A stretch of DNA of 64,000 nucleotides from Cryptomeria japonica (taxonomy: Eukaryota > Streptophyta > Pinopsida > Cupressales > Cupressaceae): NCBI RefSeq assembly GCF_030272615.1, contig NC_081413.1, positions 449,478,538-449,542,537 of the forward strand, written 5' to 3'. Position 1 is the stretch's first letter, and each line of letters opens with the position of its first letter. Below the pieces are notes generated by a model. That model had not been told where the DNA came from. It worked only from the letters and a program-made list of their open reading frames with translations, and did no database searches. Below are positions 11,409 to 22,971 of the stretch, one piece after another. A program made the position numbers and the translations under genes.

Positions 11409-11553
11409 CTCCCTCTACATTGCCTTGCAAGTAGTGACCTACTCTCTTACAATCTTTTCCAATTCAATGTTGGTGATTGGTCCTCTAGGGACCTCTTCTT
11501 CTTGTCCCTCTGACATCTCTCAATTTTCTACCTCTTTACCAAAGTCGTTACTA

Positions 11554-11565
11554 GCTCTGATACCA
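11554..11565 (-). promoter_or_regulatory. G3 primer-binding site, tRNA-iMet type
   Basis: On the minus strand this reads TGGTATCAGAGC, the standard plant retrotransposon site complementary to the 3' end of initiator tRNA-Met, which primes minus-strand DNA synthesis. It lies 2 bp inside the right LTR (11568). Confidence 0.9.
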
Positions 11566-11567
11566 CT

Positions 11568-13080
11568 TGATGCAGAGCCCTCCTTATTACCTGCCAAACA
11601 CCTCCAAATGTATGACACTTACCTCTTAACACATGGATGGGATATTATCAAGGCAAGGCTCTACAACTTTAGTACAATCTTCTCAACATATCCAAGACCC
11701 TCTCTTACTCAATTAGGGGTATCTTGCTACAATACACTCCATGGTACCTCCAAGGGTTACAAATCAATTTCACACCGGTTTTGGGTCATACAAAACTCCC
11801 CAAGTTCAAACAAAGCACTGGTGACAAGAGTTCATACCCATTCCTTAAGAAACTTCCTCACTTAGGCCTAGTTGCTTGTAGTCCTATTTAGCGGGTAAAT
11901 GGACCTTAAGTTAATATTTTCCCAAACACCTTGGTAAAAAAATTATGGATTCAAATACTCTTTTTTATGTTATACAAGTCCCTAAAAGGAAGAGTCAAGG
12001 TCTAGAAAATAAAGGTCTTTGCCGGTAGGAATTTGACTGTCCTAGAAGGGCTAATTAGGTCTCTTTCGTGAAGCAACTATACTCAAATGAATGAACTGGT
12101 GGGTTACAATCCCATGGGAATGTTTGAAAACATAAATCAATAGGGATTCTAGGGTTACACGCCTAGAAGCATTGCTATTTTCACACAAGGTGATTTTGTT
12201 TGTTCAAGGTCTAGGTAGCCACATAGAGATGTCTACCTAGGGTCGCTTCAAACACTTCTCTCCCTTGCTCCTCCTGCAAAAAACTCTTAGAAATCTAAAA
12301 TAGATTGACCATACTTTCCTTTCACCAAATCCCATGAGCCTCAGATTGGTAAAGTGCAAGATATGGCCACGAATGAGGAAAAACCCAAGGTAAACCCTGG
12401 TTTTCCGGGTACCTACAACAAAAATTCAATATCAGGAGCAACACACACAATCGAGTCTCCAAATCAAAACCAAAATAGAGTAAACTTTTCTCTCAAATCA
12501 ATTCACATCATTTGGAATGGATCCAAATCTGTACAGAATCGTACCACGGACCAAAACTCCAGAATTGCAGGAAAACTCAGAATTTAATTGGTTTGTTTGA
12601 ATCAAAACTCTTCTCCGTACAATCAAGCCCTTGGAAAATAGATCCTTGAGGTGTATATACGATTACTCAACTTCTCTCAACTGAAAATCAAGAGGTTAGA
12701 GGGGTTGGAGAAGTTTCAAATTACAAAAATGCAAAAATTACATAAAAGTTGCTCATGACAACTTTTGACAACTTTTGCAAAAGTTGTCAAAATGTCATCT
12801 TTCACCTGCTAATGCCTTTGGTCAAGTACAACCCCTCCTAAAACATCTTAAAATAGTAAAAAGCAACACATTGGATTCCCTATTGTCCAAAAGTCCTAAT
12901 TGGCTCATAGAAATGCCAAAATAAGAGTTTGGCTCACAAGATGGGATTCATTATTACAAACAGATAATGCATGATTAAAAACCTATATAAAACATCCTAA
13001 AGACATTGTTAATCCCTTATCATCCCTTATCAGAGTCTGTAATGCCATCTTGAAGGGTTTGATGAGGTGCTCTTGCACCA
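11568..13080 (-). repeat. G3 5' LTR
   Basis: A 1,513-bp LTR, the partner of 4283-5783. It carries the same terminal bases and the same 22-bp perfect palindrome (12767-12788). Small indels separate the two, for example a 12-bp block near 12043 that is absent from the left copy. It would hold the element promoter; no convincing TATA box was pinned down. Confidence 0.92.
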
Positions 13081-13085
13081 TCTAT

Positions 13086-13871
13086 CACCATGAAAACTTT
13101 TAACTCTAACAGGCCTACACAAATCAGTATGAATAAGATCAAGAACATCATTTGATTTATCTTGTATACTCCTAAAAGAGGTTCTGACCTGTTTAACCAT
13201 TTGACATTTTTGACATGTCAGATTATAGGGCTTCATAATCTTGGGTATATCTCTAAGAACCTTAGTTGAACTGATCTTTACAATGCAATCAAAGTTCACA
13301 TGACACAACCATTTATGCCATAGCCAACTCTCATCAATCCGAGTAATCAAACATTTGTTCTCATTTGAATTCAAATGAAATATGTTACCTTTTGTCTGTG
13401 TACCCATTGCAATCTCCAAGCTAGATTTGTTAATGATTTTGCATTTTCCATCCTTAAACTATAACTGAAATCCCTTATCTACCAATTGTCCTACACTCAA
13501 AAGATTATGCTTCAAACCTTCAACATAATAAATATTGTCAGTATTGTTCTTACCATCCAATGATATAGTTCATTTCCCCTTGATCATACATACCTTGTCA
13601 TCTCCAAATCTAACTAGTCCACCATCAATTTCTTGCAAAGGCATAAACTTCCCTTTATCTGCAGTCATATGATGTGAACAACCACTATCAATTATTGATT
13701 CATCCTTATCCTCAATTTTAGCAGCAATTTCCTGATCCCCAATTACATTCTCTTCCAGTGCCGAATCATCTTTCTTGATAGCGAAGAATACCCATTCTTT
13801 CCCATTGCCGGATCCACTAGCAAAATATTCTTCCAGTTCATCATCTGAATCAGTAATACCTTCCTCATCCA
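13086..13871 (-). pseudogene. C1 copia protease and GAG-pre-integrase
   Basis: In element order, 13570-13871 encodes a copia aspartic protease with IIDSGCSHHMTADKGKF, the D-S-G active site typical of copia. Bases 13420-13569 carry a GLKHNLLSVGQL-like motif with stops. At 13086-13419 is the GAG-pre-integrase zinc module: LWHKWLCHVNFD and LTCQKCQMVKQ supply the His/Cys ligands. It then enters the integrase at HTDLCRPVRVKSFHGD, where G3 is inserted. The remaining integrase is at 3582-4277. In-frame stops near 13450 and 13570 disable it. Confidence 0.88.
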
Positions 13872-14872
13872 CTATGTAGCATGATTTGTCTCTATTTTTC
13901 TTGAACCTATACTTGTTCTAATATCCAGGGTTAGGTTTAAATGATCTTTTAACTCTTTCTTCAAATCTTGAATTCCTTTCAGGACATCTAGATGCAAAAT
14001 GACCAATCTTATTACATGCAAAACATTTAAAGGTTCTTTTCCTTCATACTCACTTCCTACCAGTCCTTTCGGTACTCTTCTAGCAAATAGTGCTTCAAGT
14101 TGCTCAAACTCATCATCTTTTCTCTTCATATCTTCTAATTCTTTTGCATGTAAAGCTCTCCAATATTTCTTACCGATTGTAGATGTAGATGCATGAAAAG
14201 AAGGTTCAATCTTCATAACTCGAGAAGGTCCAAATTCCTGAAGCTCAAAAGAAGATAGTTTCCCAATCAAAGTATCTTTGTTGACAGATGTATTAGCCAT
14301 TATTCTCAACTCATTAATAGAAATAGCCTTCATTTTATAAGCCAATGGTAGGGCTCTAAGGACTTTAGAAACAATTTCATCTTCGCTCAGAGTTCCACCA
14401 CAACATTGAATTACCATAACAATCTCATTTACCCTTTCCATGAATGCAGTAATCATTTCATCTTCTTCCATCTTCAGGTTTTCATATCTCACCCAATAAC
14501 CATAAAGTTTAGAAATATTCACTATAGGGTCACCTTCATTAAGAGTCTCCAACTTATCCCATATAGCCTTTCCAGATGATTTGTCAGTTAATCCCATAAT
14601 TGCTGATCAGAAAGTGCACACAAGAGGGCTTCTCTTTCTCTACAATCATTCTCAAGCTCCTTGTCTAGGTTAGCCGGAGGAGGATTGTTAGATCTCGGAC
14701 TAAAGGGTGTGACAACATTCTGTGTGATCTCCCAAATCTCCTTGCTAAGACATCTCAGATGAGTATCCATTCAAATCTTCCATATTGTATAGTTTGTTCC
14801 TTCAAGCCTCGATATATCTCTTTGAAAGATAGCTCCAGAAGAACTAGATGAACTTGAACTTTTAGTCGCCAT
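13872..14872 (-). pseudogene. C1 copia gag
   Basis: Gag builds the virus-like particle. The start at 14872 reads MATKSSSSSS, then RLEGTNYTIWK, the usual copia gag opening. A stop falls after WKI. The body (13872-14597) has ALSDQQLWD, IWDKLETLNEGD, YENLKMEEDEMITAFMERV and KVLRALP, which match the UBN2-type copia gag core. A CCHC knuckle, CFACNKIGHFASRC, lies near 13980-14030 but is in another frame from the core. The protein would have been continuous with the protease. Stops and two frame breaks make it a pseudogene. Confidence 0.88.
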
Positions 14873-14916
14873 AGGATCTTCCTCAAGCAGTTAACCTTTC
14901 TACAGAGAGGACCAAA

Positions 14917-14928
14917 GCTCTGATACCA
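14917..14928 (-). promoter_or_regulatory. C1 primer-binding site, tRNA-iMet type
   Basis: The minus strand reads TGGTATCAGAGC, 2 bp from the LTR edge at 14931. It is the same initiator tRNA-Met class as in G3 and C2. Confidence 0.9.
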
Positions 14929-14930
14929 AT

Positions 14931-15960
14931 TGTTAGACACTTCAGATAACCTGAAGACAACTAAGAGGGGGGTTTGGGTGAATCAGTTGTCACAGATTAC
15001 TAGAAGCTTTAGCAATTTAAAACAACAATACCGGAACCCAAAAAAAAATATTGGAATAGTAGTTAGTCCAATTAAGCATAAAAAATAATCACAGAATAAA
15101 AGCCATTCACAGAACACCAAGATTTGTACGTGGAAAACCTGGTAAAGGAAAAAACCATGGTGGGAAGCCTACCCACAATCAGATAATACTTCTACAGTAT
15201 GTGAATTTACAATGAAGGGGCCTGCACTTGTAGGAAGGCCAATAGCCTAGAGAACACTGCTCATCACAAAAGGAGTCTCACTGACTACACAAAAATCTGG
15301 AGAAGTGTTGAAGTGCAAAAGATAGCATCTCCTATGCTTGAATACAGTTCTAGTTAAGCTCAATACCGAAGGACTAAATCCTCTTACACAAACCCAATTT
15401 GATCTCCAATGATAGACCAACTCCTTTGCCTGAATGAGATTACATTAATCGCACATTACATTCCTTGACCATGACATCTTACAATAACCATGATGATCTA
15501 CAATGAGATCTTACATCTTATTTATACAAACCCTCGACCATAAACAATCAGGTTGGCCACGAGACAATAAACCAATTACATAATTACAAACCATGTCAGC
15601 GTTAGACCAAAACAAATAATATCCACACATAAGACATCCCATAAATACAACAATAGGTCCTATCCACATATTACATTAATGTCCGTCCATAACCTAGATC
15701 AACCAGGACCAAGTATAGGTCGACACGCTTCAACAGTGATATCCAAATGCCAAGTCTCAAACATGATCACCAACAACATCCTGAAACTCCACCAAAAGCT
15801 GCACCAACACCAATTATGCAATGCATCAAAGATCTCCACCAAAAGCTCTGCCAGTGAAACCCTCATCGGAACTAGAAAACCAATCTTCATAGCAAGCATG
15901 ATAGCATCCAATTACCAGACCAAAACCAAATGACAAAATATGAGTATAAGCATTATGAAC
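14931..15960 (-). repeat. C1 5' LTR, inner part
   Basis: The LTR begins TGTTAGACAC next to the PBS. It shares several blocks with solo LTR S1 and, in reverse, with the C2 LTR: a G-rich hairpin (14956-14991), a ccatggtgggaa block and ggggcctgcac..gtaggaaggcc. It is cut at 15960 by G1; the remaining 181 bp are at 45081-45261. Confidence 0.87.
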
Positions 15961-16642
15961 TATAGGCACATAAAAATTTCCATTAATCTGTCCTCATTTA
16001 ATTTTAAATTTCTCTGAACAATGGGTGAGTCCTTATTATTACACTATTATTTCTCCATATTTCATTATTCATAATTTCCATATTTTATTATATTATTATT
16101 AATATCTCATCATTTATCTATTAAATTTATTAAATAAAACATTATATCATATTCATTTATACGCCTTCATGCATTCACCTTATATACATTTCTCTATTTA
16201 TTTAATAAAACCCTTTAATATCCCCTCCTACCACTTACCATTTCCCATTTACCACTCATCTTTCATTATCCCATATTCATCCCACAACATGAACTCACCT
16301 AGAGAAAATCTATTTAAACAAGCCCCTCTCTCTCATTTGAGTATCTCATCTTTATGCGTCGAACTTATGCCAGTTTGCATCCCATTATCCTGGCATCTTA
16401 TCCGCTATCTTTGCATTCTCAAATCTCCATTTCCTCGTAGCTTTTTGCATAAGTGCTTCTGAGAGAAAATATAGATTAGATGTGAAATCTTGAGGAATAG
16501 GAGTGCAATGGAGTGAATTTTTGTTGCATGCATGTATGTTTTAGCTTAGATATCTGTATGTGTGTGTGTGTATTTTGCAAGTACTTCATTGTTGGATGTT
16601 GGAAGATTGAATCTTGTATTCAATCCATTTCCTCCATCTACA
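15961..16642 (+). repeat. G1 5' LTR
   Basis: 682 bp, matching 44377-45075 over its length, including the gggtgagtccttattattac block and an ending of tccatctaca. A TATA-like ctatttaaac lies near 16307. A short TG microsatellite at 16558-16572 differs from the right copy. The sequence just inside (from 16643) is not a PBS that I can assign to a tRNA. Confidence 0.88.
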
Positions 16643-19600
16643 ATTGGCATGCTCGGTAGTACAACCCTTATCCTTGCATAAACTTGATTTTTGTTTGACA
16701 GAAAGTGATTCTGTAAGATTGCATACAAACACTCATTAGCTGCTTTAACTTGTACATTCGAATGATTTGATTCAACATAATATTATTATTTGTTTGTTGT
16801 TTGTCTATACTTGTTTGAAAGTTGTTTTGCTAAGTCTATTTTGTGAGATTTGTGCAGATATGATATTACATTCCATGTTGAGCATCTAGTTTTACATTTT
16901 GTTTAACACTTCATATACTTTGTGCCTTTAGCCAAGAAATCAAGTTACAACAGTTCATTTTGCATCTTCCAAACAGTTCATGTGCCTTGTCGAAGCTCTC
17001 ACATTTTGCATCAAGTTTTGATAACCCACATGTTTCTGCATGGTTATTAATGCCCACTACATAGATTGCAAATTAAAATGTTTTTCTTGCACACATTCAT
17101 GAGTTCATACAATCTTTGATTCAAATGTTTTTGTGCACATCCTACAGTCATTTACATTCCATGATCTCTTTGTTTTCAGATATTTTTAGAACAATTCATA
17201 GGCTTTGTTTATGCGTTCACATTTTGACATTCTTTCATTAAAAACTGCCATTGCATTTACTTGAAACTTTTAACGCCTTGTCTAAGCTTATACGTTTTGC
17301 ATGCGAATTCCATTTTGGGCTTATCCTACAATCTAAAAGCATTTCAAATCTACAAATCTCACGTGAGCATGGGAGGGGATTTAAGTTTATAGTTTAAAAA
17401 GTTTAGAAGTTTAGTTTTCTTAGCTTTAATTTAGTTTTATTAAATTTAGTTTCTTTTAGCTTATTTAAATCTTAGTTTTTCTTAGTAAGTTGAGTCCTAG
17501 CTTTTTAATTTTAGATTTTTTAGATTTTTCATTTTTAAAATTAGATTCTTAATCTTAGCTTTTAATTAGATTTTTCATTTCTTAAAATTAGTTTTTTAAT
17601 TAGATTTTTCAGTTTTAAAATTAGATATTTAATTTTAGTTTTCTTTTATTAGATTTTTTTTTATAGATTTTAAAATTAGATTTTTAATTTTAGATTTTAA
17701 ATTAGTTTCTAATTAATTTGTTTTTAGATTGATTAGTTTTTTTTTTTTCAATTAGATTAAATTTTTTAATTTTTGATTAACAAGACATTAGCTTAATGTT
17801 TTTTTAGTTAGCTTAAATTAAAATAATTTAGCTTAGATTAGCCTACTAACAAGTTAGATAGATTTGTTTTTACATACTTTTTCCTATAATTTAGTTTAAT
17901 CTTTTCATTTTGAACTTTAGTCTTGTGCAGGGCATCCATTTTCGTGTGACGAAGATTATATCTTGAAACTACTGACATTGTTTGGTGCAGGACGCCTATC
18001 AAAGAACTTGTGGTTTGAAATAGATTGTTTAATTTTTTAGCTTAGATCACATTTCGAATTGGTACTTTAAAATTATCCAGTGTCTTTCATTTTTTGAGCA
18101 TTAGGCTCTTTTGTGTTTACCTTTTAAAGGGTGTGCCTCCCGAGAAGTCCTTAAGGCTCGGTGAGAGGGAATGACCCAAGTGGTTACGGGCTAAAGCCAA
18201 GCTCTTTTGAACCACTCTAAATAAATGTGTTTGTGACAAAATTTGCAAGCAAAGAGTGCTGATTAGTTCATATCGATGACATGTCTCCCCATAAACCCTA
18301 TAGAGCGCAACCTCTATAGGCCAGGAGCCTTCCTTAACAAAGCATACGCCACCGCATGTATGTCCACTCGAACATATGCCCTTAGTAGACAACTTTTGTG
18401 TTAGACACCAAAAACCTTCTAGTTGTCGACGCAGGAGGCCAGACCTCTCAAATGGCTCACATTCTTATGGTTCTTAGTAGAGATACAAAGTTCATTACGG
18501 GGAGTTTGTATGGGGACTGATGCTTGGCTTCCTTGAAGATGCGAGTGCCTAGGGTGGAGCCAGTGGGGTCAAGCATGTAAGTATCCACTCTGAATTGCGT
18601 AGCTTGGGGTAACCCCCCAAGTGAGATTGAACAACTATTGTCCTAGCTAGCCTTTAGGATTGTGCTTGAATGTGTTTTCCTGAGTGTGTGAACAAACAGA
18701 GAAGAACATTCACAATCAACACCACACTTGAAATTGAAACACTTTACAAAAACCTTGGTCTAAGCTTTCAAGCATCCATCCACATTATAAAACAAAAACA
18801 TTGTGAAACAACATTGTCCTTGAAACATTGAACTTGTGTTCTCAAAACAATCATTTCAAATTTCTTGAGACATCATTTTTCAAGTTTTGATCTTTTAGGG
18901 TTTCATATAGTCACATCATTATAGTTTCCCATACCCTTTTAGGTCCTTGCATAGTCTTCACCTAGTTGTACCTTTTATCCTTGCATATCTTATTTAATCA
19001 TACCTAGTCTTTGCATATCCCCCCTAGACCAAACCCATGCTTAGTCCCCTTAGATCATACCCATAATCTTTTCATAGCCTTCCATCACTCCTTTATGCCA
19101 TAACCTTAAACCTTGCATAAGTTCCTTAGGTCATTTCATCATTCATCCAAGCATTTCATTATTATTTGCATACCAAAATCCAAAAAGAAACAAAAAAAAA
19201 AACATTGCTTGCACTTAGGATTTCTCATCTTAGGTTTGACATCAACTATTGATCATCAATCCCCCTTATCACTTGAGGTGCATCTTCCTTGAGTTAGGGA
19301 ATCTATGAGTGTCTTTGAGCTAGTATTCCACTTGGATTTCATCATCTCCTATCATAGCATGCCCTCTCTTTGATAACTTATCCTTGTGTCTATCCATCAT
19401 AGCACAAGTCAAACTCCACATTGGAAATATTTTCAGACCTAGAGTATCCTTAGTCCTTGCATCAAACATCATTCATTCTAATATCCCATTTAAGGTTTAG
19501 ATGCACATCACTTTCCTATCATATAGATTGCATTTTTGCATCAATCCTTTAGTAGTCATACCACATAGATTGCATCTTTACATTGATCCTTAGTTGCATC

Positions 19601-19703
19601 CCAATTTCACTCATATCATATAGTTCCCCCTTTCCATTTTAGGGTTTTCATTCCATCTAGAGTCTCATACATTGTCCTAGGTGAAAGATTATAACAATCG
19701 CTT
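16643..19703 (+). other. G1 untranslated leader, no gene
   Basis: Three kb between LTR and gag. Bases 17380-17880 are low-complexity T-rich DNA built from repeats of tttagatttt and ttttaaaattag. At 18133-18230 is a block, with the core cggtgagag..aatgacccaag, that recurs in the leader of G2 (26588-26706). The rest is AT-rich with no convincing ORF. Long leaders of this kind are common in Tat-like elements. Confidence 0.75.
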
Positions 19704-21281
19704 ATGTCTGCTAACTTGAGAATTAAAATGTTTCAAAATCATCTATTTCAAGATGGAGACGGCCTTATTAATTTTAGTGAAGAAGGACACATAAGCATTG
19801 CGACCAGTGAAACAAGCGATGAAGAAATAACTCAATCCACAATTGATGAAGCGTTTCACAACCATAGATTTACTCAACTCTTTAAAGAGGTGGTTAAATG
19901 TGATCCACAAGCATACTTCAAAGCCCTTGCTGACGAGGGAATTAAATTGCCACTTGATTTTGATGTATCATTGCTCACAATTAAAGACAAACCAAGAGTT
20001 AGTGAGTCTAGACATGCAAGGACAAACAATGAGGAGAGGATAACAGATCATAGACCTTTCTACTTGCAACCAGGATACAAGAGACCTACAAAAACATCAA
20101 AACCTATGCCTACCAATGATCCCATTTTGAGTGAATTGAGAGAATTGAGACAAGAAATAGACTCTCTCAAGAATAAGAAGGTATCGTCACACAAGTTTTC
20201 TATTGAGGACATATGTCCCTATCCTTTTGATCCAAGTATTCTGATGCCACCCTTTCCTAGTCATTGGGAAATACCAAAATTGGATAAGTATAGAGGAAAT
20301 GGAGACCCTAGAGATCACTTGAGAGAATTTTGTGCTCCTACCTTAGAATTTGAAGTAGATGAAACATACCTCATGAGACTCTTTTCTCGCAATCATGGAG
20401 GAAGTGCCATGGAATGGTTCACCCAATTACCTCTGACTATCAAATCTTTTCAAGAATTGGCTGATAAGTTTGTCTCACACTATGATTACAAGTGTGAACA
20501 TGAGGTGACCATGATGGACCTCTTCAACACAAAACAAAAACAAGGAGAATCCTTCATATCATTTTTACAAAGATGGAGACATTTGACCAAAATAGCACCT
20601 TGTGACATTATCTATAAGCAACTCATTGACCTATTTTGTCACAGTTTAAATAAGGAAATTGGAAGAGAACTTCACCTCAAGTGTTTGGACACCTTTGATG
20701 AGGTCATAGACATGGGATTTTGTATCGAACAAACACTTATTGACGATGGTACTATAAAGATAAATGATTATAAAGATTACAAAGTATCAAGTTCAAATCA
20801 TAAAATAACCTTTTGGGCCAAGAACAAGAATGTGGTAAATGATGGAGTTGTTGATGCGAAGAATACTAAAACATTGTCACATGTTTACAACATTAAGGGT
20901 TCATCCTCAGACAAAGCAAAAGAAAAACAAAGAAGCTTCCCTAAACAAAATTGTACACCATTGGGACAACTGCTTGAATCAACATTGAAAGAACTTCTTG
21001 AAAATAATCTTATAACATTGCTAGAGATATGGGAATACAATCCTCAAGTTAAACCCCCATGGTGGAATGATGATCACTTTTGTGACTACCATAGACACAA
21101 GGGTCATAAGACTAACAGTTGCAATAAACTCCAACATGCCATACAAGACCTTCTTGATGAGGGAAAGATTTTGATTGATGGACATACTCCTTCCAGTAAC
21201 TCTATTCATGAGATATTCAAAATCCTTTCCTTAAGCATGACAAAGATAAAGGGAAGGCCCCAAAATCTGGTGATGGTGTGA
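19704..21281 (+). CDS. G1 gag polyprotein, open reading frame of 525 codons
   Basis: Gag forms the particle and packages RNA. The N-terminal 150 residues are acidic and unassigned. From about residue 180 the retrotransposon gag domain reads WEIPKLDKYRGNGDPRDHL, then GSAMEWFTQLP, MMDLFNTKQKQGESFISFL and RWRHLTK. Near residues 452-466 a zinc knuckle of CHHC type reads CDYHRHKGHKTNSC, where the second ligand is His rather than Cys, as in many plant gypsy gags. I chose the ATG at 19704; an upstream stop supports it loosely. It is one of the longest intact ORFs in the window, in contrast to the broken pol of the same element. It probably ends early through a frame change near 21250, because related sequence continues in another frame at 21278. 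Confidence 0.88.
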   Translation: MSANLRIKMFQNHLFQDGDGLINFSEEGHISIATSETSDEEITQSTIDEAFHNHRFTQLFKEVVKCDPQAYFKALADEGIKLPLDFDVSLLTIKDKPRVSESRHARTNNEERITDHRPFYLQPGYKRPTKTSKPMPTNDPILSELRELRQEIDSLKNKKVSSHKFSIEDICPYPFDPSILMPPFPSHWEIPKLDKYRGNGDPRDHLREFCAPTLEFEVDETYLMRLFSRNHGGSAMEWFTQLPLTIKSFQELADKFVSHYDYKCEHEVTMMDLFNTKQKQGESFISFLQRWRHLTKIAPCDIIYKQLIDLFCHSLNKEIGRELHLKCLDTFDEVIDMGFCIEQTLIDDGTIKINDYKDYKVSSSNHKITFWAKNKNVVNDGVVDAKNTKTLSHVYNIKGSSSDKAKEKQRSFPKQNCTPLGQLLESTLKELLENNLITLLEIWEYNPQVKPPWWNDDHFCDYHRHKGHKTNSCNKLQHAIQDLLDEGKILIDGHTPSSNSIHEIFKILSLSMTKIKGRPQNLVMV

Positions 21282-22146
21282 ATTATACCAATGCTAAATA
21301 TGAGTATACCATAAACAACATCAATGAGGTTGATAATCATGTGAACACTTTTATCATAAAGGGGAAAGAAACTGATTGCAATCTTACCACCCACAAAGGT
21401 ACATTTATTCTAAAGGGATCTAATTCTAAACTTGCTACACCATCTTCACAATACAACCTTATAGAGCATTTAGGGAATATGCCTGCGTAGATTTCTATAC
21501 TTGAGTTGCTACGCTTATCCCCTAAGCATAAATCCAGCCTTGATAAACCGCTCGCTACCACTATTGTGCCTACAGACCTACATGTAGATCAATTTCAAGC
21601 TATGGTGGGACATATTGCCTCCCTCATACCCTCACTTTTACCAAGAATGATGACTTGTCCATGCAACAACCCCATAATGCACCTTTACATATTGAAGTCC
21701 TTGTCCATAGAGTTAAGATCAAGCAAGTTCTGGTAGACGGAAGAGCAGGTCTAAATATTTGTACTCTGAAATTGATTAGAGAGCTTGGATCTGATGAAAA
21801 TGTAGTTGATCCAAAGAAAAAGATTACAATAAATGTATATGATGAAGAGGAACGTTCATCTAAGGGATCAGTTACATTGCCTATCAAAGTGGGACTAGTG
21901 GTGTAGGATGTGGTTTTTCAAGTCCTTGATCTCCTGTTGACCTATAGCATTCTCCTTGGAAGGCCTTGGATCCATGCAATGCAAGCTATACCTTCTACCT
22001 ACCATCAATGCATTAAATTTATATACAATGGTGTTGAAGTTACTATACTAGGAGATCCAAATCCTTTTATGTATTGCAACAATTTGAGTTCTAAAACTGA
22101 ATCCATCATTCCCAGTAACCATGAAGCACCTCCTTTCCAAGCATAA
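21278..22146 (+). pseudogene. G1 aspartic protease region
   Basis: Bases 21278-21490 and 21506-21736 carry linker sequence (NLIEHLGNMPA; DLHVDQFQAMVGHI) that matches G4 at 54900-55070. The protease proper, 21655-22146, reads VLVHRVKIKQVLVDGRAGLN, then IRELG, VYDEEERSSKGSV and LLGRPWIHAM. G4 has DGGAS where G1 has DGRAG, so the active-site loop has lost a glycine and the following Ser. One stop interrupts it at 21906. It would process the polyprotein in an active element. Confidence 0.85.
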
Positions 22147-22499
22147 ATCAATCCTAAATCCTTAAAAGCATCCACTTCTAAATCCAACGAAGCTGAGATT
22201 AGAATAACAGTAAAAGACCATGGAGTAGGGGAGTATTCTATGAGTCGTACTCTCTGCATTGGAAATCTACCTTTGTCCCCTCACACTTATGGAAAACCAC
22301 AAATGACTGAGACCACATTAGACACCACTACTATAGTCTATAAACCTACTATTTTTAGAAAATGGGGAGCTTTGTATCATGAAATGGAAGAAGAGGGCCT
22401 CTTGAGATGACTATACAAAGATGAAGATACAGAGAAAGCACAAATTGTAGAACCTAAAGTCAAAATACCAGCTAAGCAATATGGAAAGGGATTGAAATA

Positions 22500-22620
22500 A
22501 TGAAAAGATATGGCTATGATGGTCACAGTCATCTTGGTTTACACAAACAAGGTATACTTGAACCGATCAAACCTAATGGTGGATGTAAGGTTCTTGGTCT
22601 AGGGTATGATATGCAAAAAT
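22500..22620 (+). pseudogene. G1 G-patch domain remnant
   Basis: A short open stretch reads MKRYGYDGHSHLGLHKQGIL, then EPIKPN and VLGLGYD. The spacing of aromatic, Gly-rich and LGLG/GLGY elements is that of a G-patch, an RNA-binding glycine-rich domain. The same position in G4 (53833-54057) carries a clearer copy. It follows the protease, as in betaretroviruses (family knowledge). It is flanked by stops. Confidence 0.7.
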
Positions 22621-22971
22621 GATAAGACCTTGAGTACTAAGGGTAACTCGAGTTATGTAGGGGAGTCTTCTAATGAAACACAGACTCATGAGGAAGGTAC
22701 CATCGATGAATCTGACTCTATTTGTACCCTTGAGCCTATCCATAACCTTGAACCTAATCATGATTCTTTACCTCTTGCTCACTCACAACTTATTGATTGG
22801 GACCATGAGGGAGAACCCCAGTTAGATATTTTTTAAAATGATGAGGTAATCATAAACTTTCTTGGAGCACATAGTGATTTACCCCTTGGAGATCATAGGG
22901 ATGGATTCACCATAGAACTCAATAGTGCGGCTTACTTTGGAGAAGGTGCCAAGCTTTTCAGTCACAAAATT
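22621..22971 (+). other. G1 protease-RT linker
   Basis: Degenerate coding sequence with an acidic stretch (EEGTIDESDSICTLEP, then DSLPLAHSQLIDWDHEGEP) that resembles the linker of G4 at 53098-53300 (LDLIDWGKPKH). No catalytic domain is seen. Confidence 0.6.

Larger units (their letters stand above)
4283..13080 (-). mobile_element. G3: Ty3/gypsy chromovirus-like LTR retrotransposon
   Basis: An 8.8-kb minus-strand element with TG...CA ends, a 5-bp TSD TCTAT at 4278-4282 and 13081-13085, two ~1.5-kb LTRs, a PBS next to the right LTR and the order gag, protease, RT, RNase H, integrase, chromodomain-like tail. The gene order and the tail place it with chromoviruses (family knowledge). It landed in the copia integrase of C1 and was later hit by the solo LTR S1 at 8103-9165. 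Several frameshifts and stops make it non-functional. Confidence 0.93.

Noticed and set aside
10534-11865. Plus-strand ORFs of 100-251 codons opposite the G3 gag
   Set aside because: They are antisense shadows of gag and protease coding, Ser-rich because of codon complementarity.
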